Source: Citroniella saccharovorans (GTDB lineage Bacteria; Bacillota; Clostridia; Tissierellales; Peptoniphilaceae). Taken from it: DNA of 64,000 nt. The stretch's first letter is position 1, and every line of letters begins with the position of its first letter. Below are positions 53,108-64,000 of the stretch, in pieces. The stretch is taken from positions 1,364,001-1,428,000 of the forward strand of contig NZ_JAYKOT010000003.1 in assembly GCF_035481615.1 (NCBI RefSeq), given 5' to 3'. Position numbers and translations under genes: made by a program. The notes beneath the pieces are model-generated. The model did not search any database, was not told the origin of the DNA, and worked only from the letters and a program-made list of their open reading frames with translations.

Positions 53108-56100
53108 CTATTTCCATCTTATCACCTTCTTTTTCCTAGAGTAGCCAATAGCAGCTACCACCATCGCAGCAATACCAACCATAGTAAATAACCTAGTACC
53201 ATTACCACCAGTCCAAGGATATTCTGCCTTGCGGTTTTCGATTTGGATTGGATCCGTGCCGTTATAGTCTACATATACCTTATCTTCTTTAACAATCTTG
53301 TCATAGTCGAGTGTATATGTTAATTCACTATATTTCCATAAATCTGAATTTACGTCCATTTTTATATCTATAGGACTTGTTGCACTGTCTTCTAGTTTTC
53401 CTGTAAATTCTACAACTAGAGATTTTTTTGTAAAGATTTCGCTTCTAGTTGGTGATGGTTTTGTATAATTATTTTCTCCATACATTCTTGCAACTGCATA
53501 CCAAAGTTTACTTGAACTATCTCTTGGGGCGAAGTCTTTAAAGTCTTCTTCTTTTAAGTCACTTATAGACTTACCTTCGTCAAGAACAGCGTATCTTATC
53601 TTTTTACCTGCTGTATTTACAGTCCACTTGTCTTCATATAATCTAAGCTGAGTATCTCCTCCATCAAAATGCCATTTCTTTTGATTTGGATTTAAGATAA
53701 TTCTTTGTTTGAATGTTTTATCTTTTTCATTGATTTCAATTGTTTGGCTTGAGATTATATTGCTATCTGTTTGAACAGTGCCTTGCTTAGTTGAATCTTG
53801 TAAGATTTGAACCCTTCCATTTTCTAATCTAAATTCTTTAATATATTTATCTTTAGTAAGTTTAGAATATCCATCTGGAGCCTTGGTTTCTTTTAGCGCA
53901 TAATATCCACTCTTAGATACTTCTAATCTGATTTTACCATTTTCGTCAGAAGTTGCTGTGACTTTTTTGCCGCCTACAGTGTAGTTTTGATAGTCGCCGT
54001 CAATTTTTTCTTTGTAAAATACTTCAAATTGAGCATTCTTTAAAGCTTCTCCAGTATCTGCGTCAACTTTTACAAATTCAACAGGTTTGTTATTTACAAT
54101 TTCTATTGGAATAGCTGTGTTTATTTCCTCTATTTTTTCTTTTCCATTTTCAATATACTTCTTAACGATTTTACCAGATTGTAATACTGTAAATTCTTCT
54201 ACTGGTCCTTCAAGCTTAACGTATCCCTCTGGTGCCGATTTTTCTTCTACCTTGTAGTCTCCAGGTTCAAGTTTGCTAAAGTCAAATAGTCCATCTGCTT
54301 GAGTAGTTTTTGTTTGGTTTGCTGATTGTGGCCAGTTACCATTTAAGTCTTTCTTAAATAAACCAAACTCAGCACCTGCAAGTGCTTCGCCTTTTTCGTC
54401 TAGCTTCTTAAATGATATTTTGTTTATAGGGTTTACTGCTGTTAGAGAAATTTCAGCACTCGCCTTAGCTTCGTTTTGACTAAATCTAGCCACATCATAT
54501 CTACCTGTTGTTACAATATAAATCGGATTTCCGTTACTATAATAACGACCTGTAAATGAATGAGTTTGTCCTGCGGTTTCTAGCTCTTGAATTTCTTCAA
54601 TTGGAATCTTACCTTTAACCTGTACAATATATGATTTTTTCCCCACCATCATTCATAGGAATGGATATTCGGCTTAAATTTGTATAGTAATTATCATATG
54701 TTACTTCTAAGTTAGGATCATTTTCATCTATAGAAAATGACTCCGGCATACTATTTATTCTACTATTTTTAGAATTGTCCCTTAGTCTCCAAATCTTAAT
54801 CTTTGCATAATCTATGGTTTTATTATTTGACACATCTTTGTAATAAGGTTTGTAGAAGAAATTCCAATTTGGATAACCCCTCACACCGTATCTATTTATA
54901 TAATAGTATTGAGTAAATTCTCCCGTATCTGGATCTAGCTCGAAAATTTTTCCAGAAAGATTGTGCTTATAATAATGAAAATTATCATAATAATCATAAT
55001 ATCCGTAGCCACCTTGTTCAGGTGGATTTGAAGTTTCATGATCAATATCATATTTGATATTATAATTCTTAGTCTTCATTTCTTGGGCCATTAAATTTAG
55101 GCCTAAGCCTACTGGTTCATTATTCAATGAGCTCTTAATCTTATCTAGATTTACCCAAGCTGAAAGCGCTGTTGTAAATTCATCTAAAGTAAATATACTT
55201 GCAAATTTTGTAAAGACATATTTAATAACACCATTTTCTTTATCGTAACTTGCCTTGGCTATAGTACCTACTCCATCTGCAAATATATCAAGATTCATTA
55301 GAGATCTATTTTTGAAAATACCTTCTAAGTCTATTGAGTCGGTAAGTTTTACTTCAAAATAATCTCCCGGCTGAATATTTGCACCTGCTTTAACCTTAAA
55401 TTCATTTTTGATACTAAAGTTTTGCGCTCTATGAGGGTAGATTGCACTCTCTTCGTTTGGTTCTGTGTCATCATCAGATAAGGTCTTTTGTACAGATATC
55501 GTAGAATTAACTAAATCTATCTTATCTGTGATATTCCTAGTTGGAGTTGGCTTTTCGTCAGCATATGGGTCAAGGCCCTTACCGCCTATAGTGAATTCCC
55601 AAACATAGTCTTTATTTACATGACCTGGATGTGGTTCAATTTCTTCTAGTCTGTAGTGACCAATGTTTAGATCGTTAAAGACAATTTTACCATTTTCGTC
55701 AACCATCTTTATATATTCATTGTCTGTAGCTGGAGTACCATCTGGATTTGTTTTATTCTTAATATCTAGTCTGGTTAATTTGAATTTGGCACCTTTTTCC
55801 AAACCATCAGCTATATCAGTAATTTTACCAAGTTCTTTTCCAGCTTCATCAACTTTTGTTAGAGAAACTTTACCTTTTCCAGGTAATTCATTTATAACCT
55901 TACCAAGGTTCTTAGCTGTTGCTGCAGTTACATAGTCTATTAGGTTTCCAGTATAACCTTCAGCGTTATATAGACTGCCTTGTTTATCATTGATTTCAAT
56001 ATAACCATTACCTGCTGGTATGATTTTTACTGTATGACCAGTTTTATCCTTTACTTCCAAATCTTCTTTACTTGTTTTAATAGTAAAGTCTACTATAGGT

Positions 56101-59100
56101 CCTTCTATAGGCTTGTATCCTTTTGGAGCTTTTACTTCTATAAGTCTATAACGACCTTCTTTTAGTCCTCTAAAACCAAAGTATCCGTTAAAGGCTGAAG
56201 ATACGATTTTTTCTGACAAATCTTTCCAGCCGAATACGCCTTGGTATTCTTGGAGCATAAAGATAGCTCCTTCAAGTCTTCTTTTAGCTACTTCGGTTCC
56301 TCCAATAGCCCATTCATCTTTATCTTTACCATTTTTTGAAAAAGTAATGTTGTAGTCAACAGTTTCGTTGTTTACTCTTAGTGTTTCATCGTAAAGAAGA
56401 TCCATGTTTTTTGATTCATATAATGAATTTATATTGGCTGAAGTTGTTACGCTTAGAAGTTTATTTACGCCTTTTCCAATAGGTGTATGGATTCTACCAT
56501 TATTTTTACCTAAAGCATCTGGATATTTTTGACCTGGTTTAGGATCCATATCTGTTATTCCATTATTAATATTACCATTTTGGTAAGAGGCTCCATCATA
56601 GGATTTCCAAGTTCCATCAGCTTGCTTTTCTTGGAATTCTCTTGCGCCCTCATAGAAGTCTATATTGATGTCTATACTTTCTAGTTTCTTTATAGCATCT
56701 TCTCTATTTTCTGGTTTTCTATCGAAATAGCCTTCGATGTCTATAAAGTAAACACCTTTATCAAGGTTCAAAATATCTTCATCAAATCCCCAGTCAAATG
56801 GTCTCCACCTAGCTGTGTTAACCATAGTAACACCAGGATTAGATAAGCTGTACTTTTTCAGTACAGTGTCTGGATCTAAGTTTGCATCTGGGTTTTCTAT
56901 CTTGTAGGTTGTTCTATAAGCTGTCTTTACACCACCTACTATTGTAACTGGAGGATCTGCATTTACAAAGTCCTTTTCTTCTCTCTTATGTTTAGGAAGA
57001 ATTTGAACATTGATTTTTTCATTTCCAGTATATCCTCTAGTGTCAATATAGATCCTTTCTACATAAGTTCCTAGGGTAGTATCTATATTTGTAATCTTAG
57101 ATGAATATTTAATCTGGTCAGTTGATCCAAGGTTATTTCCAGCTTTTGATGAATCTGATGCTATATAGTCAGCTGGTACTTTTTCTGGTCCACTCGCTTT
57201 TACAATAAGCTTACCATTTTCTTCTGTAACCTCTAAGTTCCATGGTGCTGGAATTTTTTTGTAACCAAGTGGAGCTTCAGTTTCTTTTAGTTGATAGTAG
57301 CCTTTTTCTAGCTTAACAGGTTTTCCATCTCTTAAAAATTCTACTTTACCATCTTTATCTGACACAGCTTCTATTTTTTCAAAAGTTTCATCAACTGTAT
57401 CATATTTATCATTTGTCATCTTAGTTAGTTCAAATTTTGCTCCTGGAAGATATTGTCCATAAGTTACTTGTTTGATAACTTTAAACTCGATACCAACTTG
57501 TTTGTTTGTGATTTGTGCAAAGCTGTTAGAAGGGATTTCTACTTCACCCTGGTTAGGTCCAACTGCTTTAAATGTTGCAGAAACTGTAACATTAGATGCT
57601 GGCATTGTGAATGAGTAAGTTCCATCAGCACCTGCTGATAGAGCCTTACCATTCATTGTTACACTTTCGATTTCATAACCTTCTTTTGGTGTAACAGTCA
57701 AGTTGATTGGTGTTCCTTCTGTTGCAGATGTTGGACTTGCAGTAATTGTTCCACCTTCTTGTGGGTTTTGGACAGATACTGTAAATGTTTCTGGAGCTTT
57801 GTCTTTCCAAAGAGCAGTTACTGTTGTATCTGCATTAACTTGTATTGACGCTCCTGGCTGATATTCTACTCCATTTACTAACCAAGCTTTAAATTCTTTT
57901 CCATTAGGTTCGGTAAAACCATTAGTTGGCAATCTATAGTTTGAACCAACATTTACTTTTTCGTCTGGCATTGTACCAGAACCTTCCCCAGGTTTAAATG
58001 AAACGGTTACTTGATCTGGAGCTTTATCTTTCCATTGAGCTATAAGAATTAAATCACTAGTTACAGTTATTTTATCTCCAGCATATTTCTTTTGTCCATC
58101 CACTAGCCATCCATCGAATACTTTTCCATCTGGAGCTATAAATGAAGATCCTGGTATATTGTAAATAGTACCATCTTCAACCGTTACTGGATTCATTTGC
58201 CATTGTCCACCGTTGCCATCGAACTTGATTGTGTGGTAAACAGTTGTCTTTACTACTGGTACTCCAGCTTCGTTTGGATAGGATTTTTCTAACCAACATT
58301 TATTGCCGTGTTGTGCTGTCATATTAAAGTTATAATTTGATCCCAAACCAATTGGTTGGTTTTCATTATAAGACATTTCGATTTCTACAAGAATAGTACC
58401 AGAATAAGTGGCAGGTAAACTTCTTGTTTTAATCTTAGTAACTTTTCGTCCATCTGCTGTATCTTCCTGTACATTGTCGAATTTAATCTTTGAAGAAATA
58501 TCTTTTTTATTAGCTATCTTATCTATATCTGAGCTTTCATTAATATTTGAAAGACTACTTATAGGTACTTGAAATACCCTTGTCTTGACATCACTAGTAC
58601 TTATATTGTAGTTATCATAAGCTACGTGGAATTTCAATTCACGAGATTTCCTATTTAGTCCTTCTCCTTCATTAAAAATAAATACTTGCTTATATTTATT
58701 ATTAGCCTTGTCTATTTCAATAATCTTTGTTTCAATTAATTGACCATAATCGTAACTTTGATCCTCTCTCTTTGTAGGCTGAGTTGAACTTGCATTGTCA
58801 ACTATCTCCCATCCATCTCCAGCTCTTTGTGCTTCTGAAACTATTTCTTCCCCAATTTCTAGGTCTAAGCTGTTAGACTTCTTTTCAAGTATTGAAGTTT
58901 GTCTAAATGAATTCATGATCTCTTTTATACTTGGAGTTTTATCTAATTCTTCTTTTCTCTCTTCTAAGCTTAGAAGTTGAAGAAGATTTGGAGAACTTAT
59001 CATCAAGGATTGTTCCCTATTTGCAGACGCACTTCTATTTCCTGCTGGTACTGTAAATGTTGGACTATTAGGGTCAGCATTTGGATTAGCGTCCTTTATA

Positions 59101-62100
59101 AATACTTTTCCACTTGGATCTATCCTAACTTTCCATTTTGTATCTACTTTTTCATAACCTGGTGCTGGTTGAGTTTCTTCTAAAGTATAGGTTCCAGCTT
59201 CCAAGCCATCAAAGGTTATCATACCATCATTTCTAGTTACCATAGATTTTTCATCTTCAAGTGGCTCTGGTCCTATTAGTCTAAAGGTTGCTCCTTGGAT
59301 AGCTTCATTAGTACCTTCTTTTACCTTTTTAAGTCTAAATCTGTAAGTTTTCTTATCGTTTGTAACTTCTAAGGAGTCTTTGCCTACATAGGATCCGATA
59401 ATGCTTCCAGCCTCAGACTTAGTTGGCCCTTCTTCAATGATTTCGGTTACTTTATTATAATAGTCAGATTTCCAGTAGGTTGTACCATCTTCTCTCCAAT
59501 CCATTACAGTACCTACTTCGCCGTTTTCATCCTTGTATGGAACTTTTACGTCTACTACTATAGGCTTATCTGTTACTGGCAACTCTAGTTTTAATCTTGA
59601 TTCCCCATAATGTGATTTGTCTTTAGATTTTTTAACATCAGTTGTAATATCAGTTACATTATAATCTGCAAATCTTAAATCTGAAATTAATCCACTTACT
59701 GTACCGGAAGTATTTCCGCCTACTTTGGCTGCTAGGGTATATATTTTTATTTCTTCATCTTCATTGTACCAATCCATATTTGGTGAGTTTGGTGGTTCTC
59801 TATGAATTGTTGCCGCTGTTGTAGTGTCAATTTTTTTCGCTTCTGGATTTATAACATATCTTTGAATAACATATTTTTCAGTTTTATTTATGGCAATAAT
59901 TCTTGTACCTAAGTGCACAGCATTTTTGCTCTTGCCTGTCCAACCTGTCCATCTGTTATCATTTTCTTTCCAGTTACTAGTATTTCTACCTTTAACGTCA
60001 ACCCAGTTTGTTCCGTCAGCATATACTAGTTGACCATTTTGGTCTTGGCCTTGATCTTCAGATTTTAAATATTTGTAAACTTCTTTATTGCCCTTATTAT
60101 CTACAACTAGTACCCATTTATTATTTGTCTTATTGTAACCAGCTGGTGCCTCAGTTTCTTCTATTATATAGGTTCCTTCTGTTAGTGTTCTTGAGAATTT
60201 TACAACCCCGTTAATATCAGAAGTTCCTGTAGCAAAAGTAGTTTGTTCACCTTGCTTTGTTATAGTAAACTTTGCTCCAGCAAGAGGTTTATCATTTGAG
60301 CCTTTTTTATAAACTATAAATTCTTCTCCTACTGGTCTATTGGTTACTTTTATTAGTATTTGTTTTCCATTATAGGATTCGCCAATTCCAGTTATGCTTT
60401 TTTCGGTAATTTTTACATTACCATCTGAATAGACAACAACTTTCCAAGTACTACTAGATTTTTCATATCCATTTGGAGCTTTGCTTTCTACAAGTGTATA
60501 TGCTCCTGGAGAAAGTTCTGTAAAGCTTATTTCTCCATTTTCATCTGTAGATCTATTTATAACTTTCCCATCTTTAGAAGTTAGAGTAAAGATTGCTCCT
60601 TTTAAAGTCTTTGTTCTATCTGATTCGTCAAATTTCTTTATAGAGAAATTACCAGGTGTATAAGGAGAGTTTGGTAGTTTTATAACTTGCCTATATAATT
60701 CTGGAATTTCTGATCCGGACTGATTAGCTGCCGCTTCATTGTAATTTCCTTTTTGATAAGAAGCTGCTTGATTTATTCCATCTGAATAGTAGTAAAGTCT
60801 CCATAAAGATTTATATCTTTCAAAATCCTCAACCTTAAATTTTTGAACAATTACATAACCTTCTTTTTTTGCAGATATCATAGGCATACCTATTTCTAAT
60901 GGGTGATTTTTATGACCATCTGCATTAATAGTTCCAGAGCTTTTGATTTTTGAAGGATCATAGGTAACATATATTTTGTCTTGTCTTCCTGAGAAATATT
61001 CCTCAGGATTTATATTACTTTTATTGTAAACTAGCTCGTAGATATCTGGTCTTAGTTCTGGACGAACACCAAAGGATAGTGGCATGTTACGTTCATTAGT
61101 TAGTCTGCCATTAATTCTTTCTGGCTCAACCTTGTATATTTTCATATCATCTAAGGTGTATGCGGGCTTACCTTGGGCTGGGTAGTAACTCATATCTGCA
61201 ACTCTTTTATTTTGAATTGCTGAAATCCAGTCAATATTAAGAGTTCTAGCGGCTCTAGATCCTTTAGCTAGGGCATTGTAATAGATTATACCATTGAAAT
61301 ATTTTTCTCCATTTTCTTCGTAGATATCTGTGTAATAGTTAGAAAATGGTGGTGTGCCAGCATTGTCATAATACGAAGCATAGTCAGCTGTTACTTTATA
61401 AGTGTCCCTCTTATTAAAACCTTCAGGATCTACAGTTATATCAAAGGAATAGTCGCCACTTACTGTAGCATAATACTTGTCAGGAATTATACCATTGATC
61501 CTAAGAGATATATCTACAGTATCGCCTTCTAATTTGTCATTGAAAACATATGTCAAAAGATTTGTGTCATAGTTGAAATAAACATTTGCAAAGTTTGGAG
61601 CTGGTATTTCATAAACGTATTGCTTGAAATTTAGGTCAGGGTCAAATTGAATCTTCAATACTTTTCCTTTTGCAACATTTTCTGCGTGAATTTTAGCTGT
61701 GTATATTAGGGATTCAAACATATATGCTTCCCAAATACCTGGTCTACTTCCTATTGATCCAGAACCTGCGCCTTCAGAAATTACTAGGTTTTGTTCAACA
61801 GTAGTGACTCTAGGCTTTTCTGTTTGTTCGCTTATGTTTTCTGTTTCTATATAGTAGTCTACGTTTGGCTGAGGATTTCCAGAGCCATCTCTAAATTTAG
61901 CTTTATATGTTACAGTACCATCTTCTCCTACCGTTACGACAAATATTACATCTGAAGGCACGTAGTTTTCTGGTGCTTTTTGTTCTTCTATTATATATTC
62001 GCCTGGAGAAAGATTTCCAAAATCAGCCTCTCCGTTATTACCTGTAACTATTGTTTGTAAAACTTCATTATTAGAATTTTTTAATACAAAAGTTGCATTT

Positions 62101-64000
62101 GCAAGTGGTGTTTTTTGTACTCTGTCGTTGTTAACTTTTGTTATTTTGACAGGTTGTTTTGGAAGCTCGTCATTTTTAATTATTACTGCTACTTCGTCTT
62201 TAGTCTCTACACTGCTAAGTCCAATTGTTTTTTGTATCTTTGCATTGGCACTTGTATCCTTATCTGGATCAGTTAACCAGTCATATGAAACAACGCTACT
62301 ATTAGATCCGTTAGCTGTAACTTTTACTAAAAATCCCCAATCTTCATTAAATCTATTTACAGGAAATTTAAGTTGATATCCGGTTTTGTTTGTAAAAGGA
62401 TCAGGTACATTTTTATTTCCTGTAATATCATCCTTAACGCCTTGATTAACTTGGTTAGAGCCAAGATTATTTCCAACAGTATTATAAGATATATCTTGCT
62501 CAAACATTAGATTTCTTATAGCATCTCTTTGATTTGGATAGACGTTAAAAACTTCAACATTCTCTATACTACCACGGTCAATACAAAGGTTTAGTCTAGT
62601 ATCTCTATTAGTAGATCCACCAGTGTAGTTAGATCTTGGTTTTAAATAGATATATGTTACTATGTTTCCATCTTTGTCAATCTTGCCATAGTGCATTGAG
62701 TTCATATAGTCTGGCCAGCTAGGTGCTTGGTCATGTTCTATAATTTCAGTTTTGATAGTACCACCATCAACAAAGATATCTTCGCCTTGTAGTGTAACCT
62801 TGCCATCATTTGCTACATCTACTGTAATATTGTTTGCTTTATTCTTGTAACCTACTGGTGCACTATTTTCTACTAAGGTGTATTTTCCTGGTTCTAAGTT
62901 AGAAAACTTTATTTCGCCATTAGGGTCTGTCTCAAGCTCTACTTTGTATTTTGGATTAACTAGAGTAAATTTAGCTCCAGCTAATTTTTTATTAGGATCT
63001 TTTGAATCTGTTTTGACAACTTTTAATGTTGCACTACCAGTTGGTAGATCCTCTCCAATATAATTTAGTATATAGTAAACTTTGTCATCAGATTTTTGGT
63101 AATTATAGCCTTCTATATAAGAATACTGCCCATCTTTAGGCAAATCCTGTACTAGTTTATGATGAATTCTTTCTTCTGTACCATCATTTTTTATATTGAA
63201 GTATTTTACATTATCTAAAGTTAGGTCTCTTTCAAAAACTTGATCAGTTCTACCTGGAATATCAAAAGTTTTTAAACTTTTTCCATTTTGGTCTTGTACT
63301 TCTATTTTTTGGTCTGGAATAGTAGCAGGTATAGAAGCACTCTTGTTCCATTTTTGATTTACTTTAATATCTTGGTATTTGGTGATATTTACCCCAGATA
63401 ATGAGTAGCCTACTTCAGATTCTACTAAATTTGTTTTATATTCATATACTGCTATTCTACCTGGTAGTTGGACATCAGCTGGGTTTGTTCCTTTTTCAGG
63501 GATTTGACGGTTAAGATCTGTTACTGTTTGTTTAACTACCATCTTACCATCTGTGTCTAATCCATAAACCGCCATCTTTGCAGATGCTAGGGTTTGGTTC
63601 CCAGTTAATTCCCTAGTTGCTAGTGGAAATTTAACATCCTTATCTCCAGCAGAAACCTGATCTGTTATAGTCCATGTTGCAGAACTTTCACTTGAAAATT
63701 CTCCAAGTATTGTTGTTCTGTTATTCATGTCAACACGCTTAGATGTTTCTTCTTTTATAGTCTCTTCGTCAAAGCCTTTATCAAATATAAGTCTAACTGC
63801 ACCAGATTTATTCTTTGCTTTTAAAATTACAGAAAGATCTATTACATATTTAGCTTGAGGAGTGTCTTCTACTGGTGTTCTAAAGTTAAATTTAACTTCT
63901 TTTGTGTTAAAAGAAAGCGTATGGTTTTTAGATTTTACTATTCCAAATTGTCCTTCTATTGGGTTATTGCTAAGATCTCCAACTTGGACAGGTTTTCCAT
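53108..64000 (-). pseudogene. Giant multi-Cna_B LPXTG adhesin, 5' end outside the window, one frameshift near the 3' end
   Basis: The frame is open from the right edge (64000), past an internal ATG at 63728, to a stop at 54615, then resumes in a frame ending at 53108. Dropping one base in the GGGG/AAAAAA run at 54635-54644 joins ...RISIPMNDGG to KKSYIVQVKGKIP, giving at least 3,629 residues. About ten Cna_B/SpaA units are recognisable by LAGAKF-type starts and E-boxes such as EETEAPAGY (near 62.9, 62.1, 60.6, 60.3, 59.3, 57.4, 56.2, 55.8, 54.4 and 54.0 kb). Between 58.2 and 57.8 kb lie two InlB/Listeria-Bacteroides-type repeats (FDGWLVDG, FKAWLVNG) and a bacterial Ig-like repeat (TPKEGYEI). 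The C-terminus has sortase-like YPWTGG, a helix and a basic tail. The shift would detach the wall anchor from most of the protein. It is upstream of the major pilin in the same direction. Confidence 0.88.

Noticed and set aside
1..64000. tRNA or rRNA genes, prophage or transposase genes
   Set aside because: I found no cloverleaf with a T-arm consensus, no rRNA-like sequence and no transposase or phage structural protein among the open frames. An automated scan would be needed for certainty.

Overview
The window is AT-rich DNA (very A/T-biased third positions, long A/T-rich spacers) from a low-GC Gram-positive anaerobe. Type II-style ribosome binding sites, a glmS ribozyme, a tyrosyl T-box, Cna_B/SpaA surface proteins with LPXTG-like anchors, a CWB2 cell-wall-binding protein, a hybrid cluster protein and an H2O-forming NADH oxidase together point to an anaerobic coccus of the Peptoniphilaceae (Anaerococcus/Peptoniphilus-like). 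The family assignment is inference from gene content.

Layout. 1-1.2 kb: the start of a urocanate hydratase gene and argF. 1.4-5.8 kb: hcp, then an exported papain-fold cysteine peptidase followed by an overlapping lipoprotein gene that shares its N-terminal domain. 5.8-12 kb: a YjiH-like membrane protein, glmS with its ribozyme, a 0.6-kb non-coding structured stretch, and a CWB2/PIG-L surface protein. 12-18.7 kb: a heterodimeric ABC exporter, a fused ABC-2 permease and a small exported peptide gene. 18.9-21.7 kb: a T-box-tyrS-MATE operon. 21.9-28.8 kb: an Mrp-like ATPase, yqeY, a nucleoside-gate membrane protein, a metal P-type ATPase with its ArsR regulator, and nox. 29-35 kb: the complete phosphate operon pstSCAB-phoU-phoB-phoR with Pho-box-like repeats. 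35.2-38.4 kb: an M29 aminopeptidase and PepF. 38.4-41.5 kb: a type II restriction-modification island flanked by 167-bp direct repeats. 41.4-47.5 kb: an ABC-2 transporter and a second heterodimeric exporter. 47.9-64 kb: a surface-adhesin/pilus locus read on the minus strand (giant multi-Cna_B adhesin, hairpin-rich leader, major pilin, accessory LPXTG protein); no sortase gene is present in the window.

Features deserving attention. (1) Seven genes are interrupted by single-base frameshifts (hcp, cysteine peptidase, two ABC-2 permeases, M29 aminopeptidase, one exporter half, giant adhesin). Removing or adding one base restores family-length proteins in each case, and nearly all shifts lie in A/T or G runs. 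This suggests homopolymer consensus errors or true decay or phase variation. (2) The R-M island looks like an insertion with long target duplication and ends in a 214-bp imperfect palindrome. (3) The cysteine peptidase/lipoprotein pair resembles a protease with a propeptide-like partner, and a decayed 164-bp duplicate of the leader lies upstream. (4) An approximately 0.6-kb structured, possibly transcribed region ends in a 14-codon ORF and a 15-bp-stem terminator. (5) Seven repeated hairpins separate the adhesin and major pilin genes.

How the genes work together. ArgF and the histidine-degradation enzyme suggest amino-acid fermentation. Hcp and Nox handle nitrosative and oxygen stress. The Pho operon senses and imports phosphate. 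The T-box couples tyrS and the downstream MATE gene to tyrosyl-tRNA charging, and the glmS ribozyme couples amino-sugar synthesis to glucosamine-6-phosphate. The right third encodes covalently anchored surface structures.
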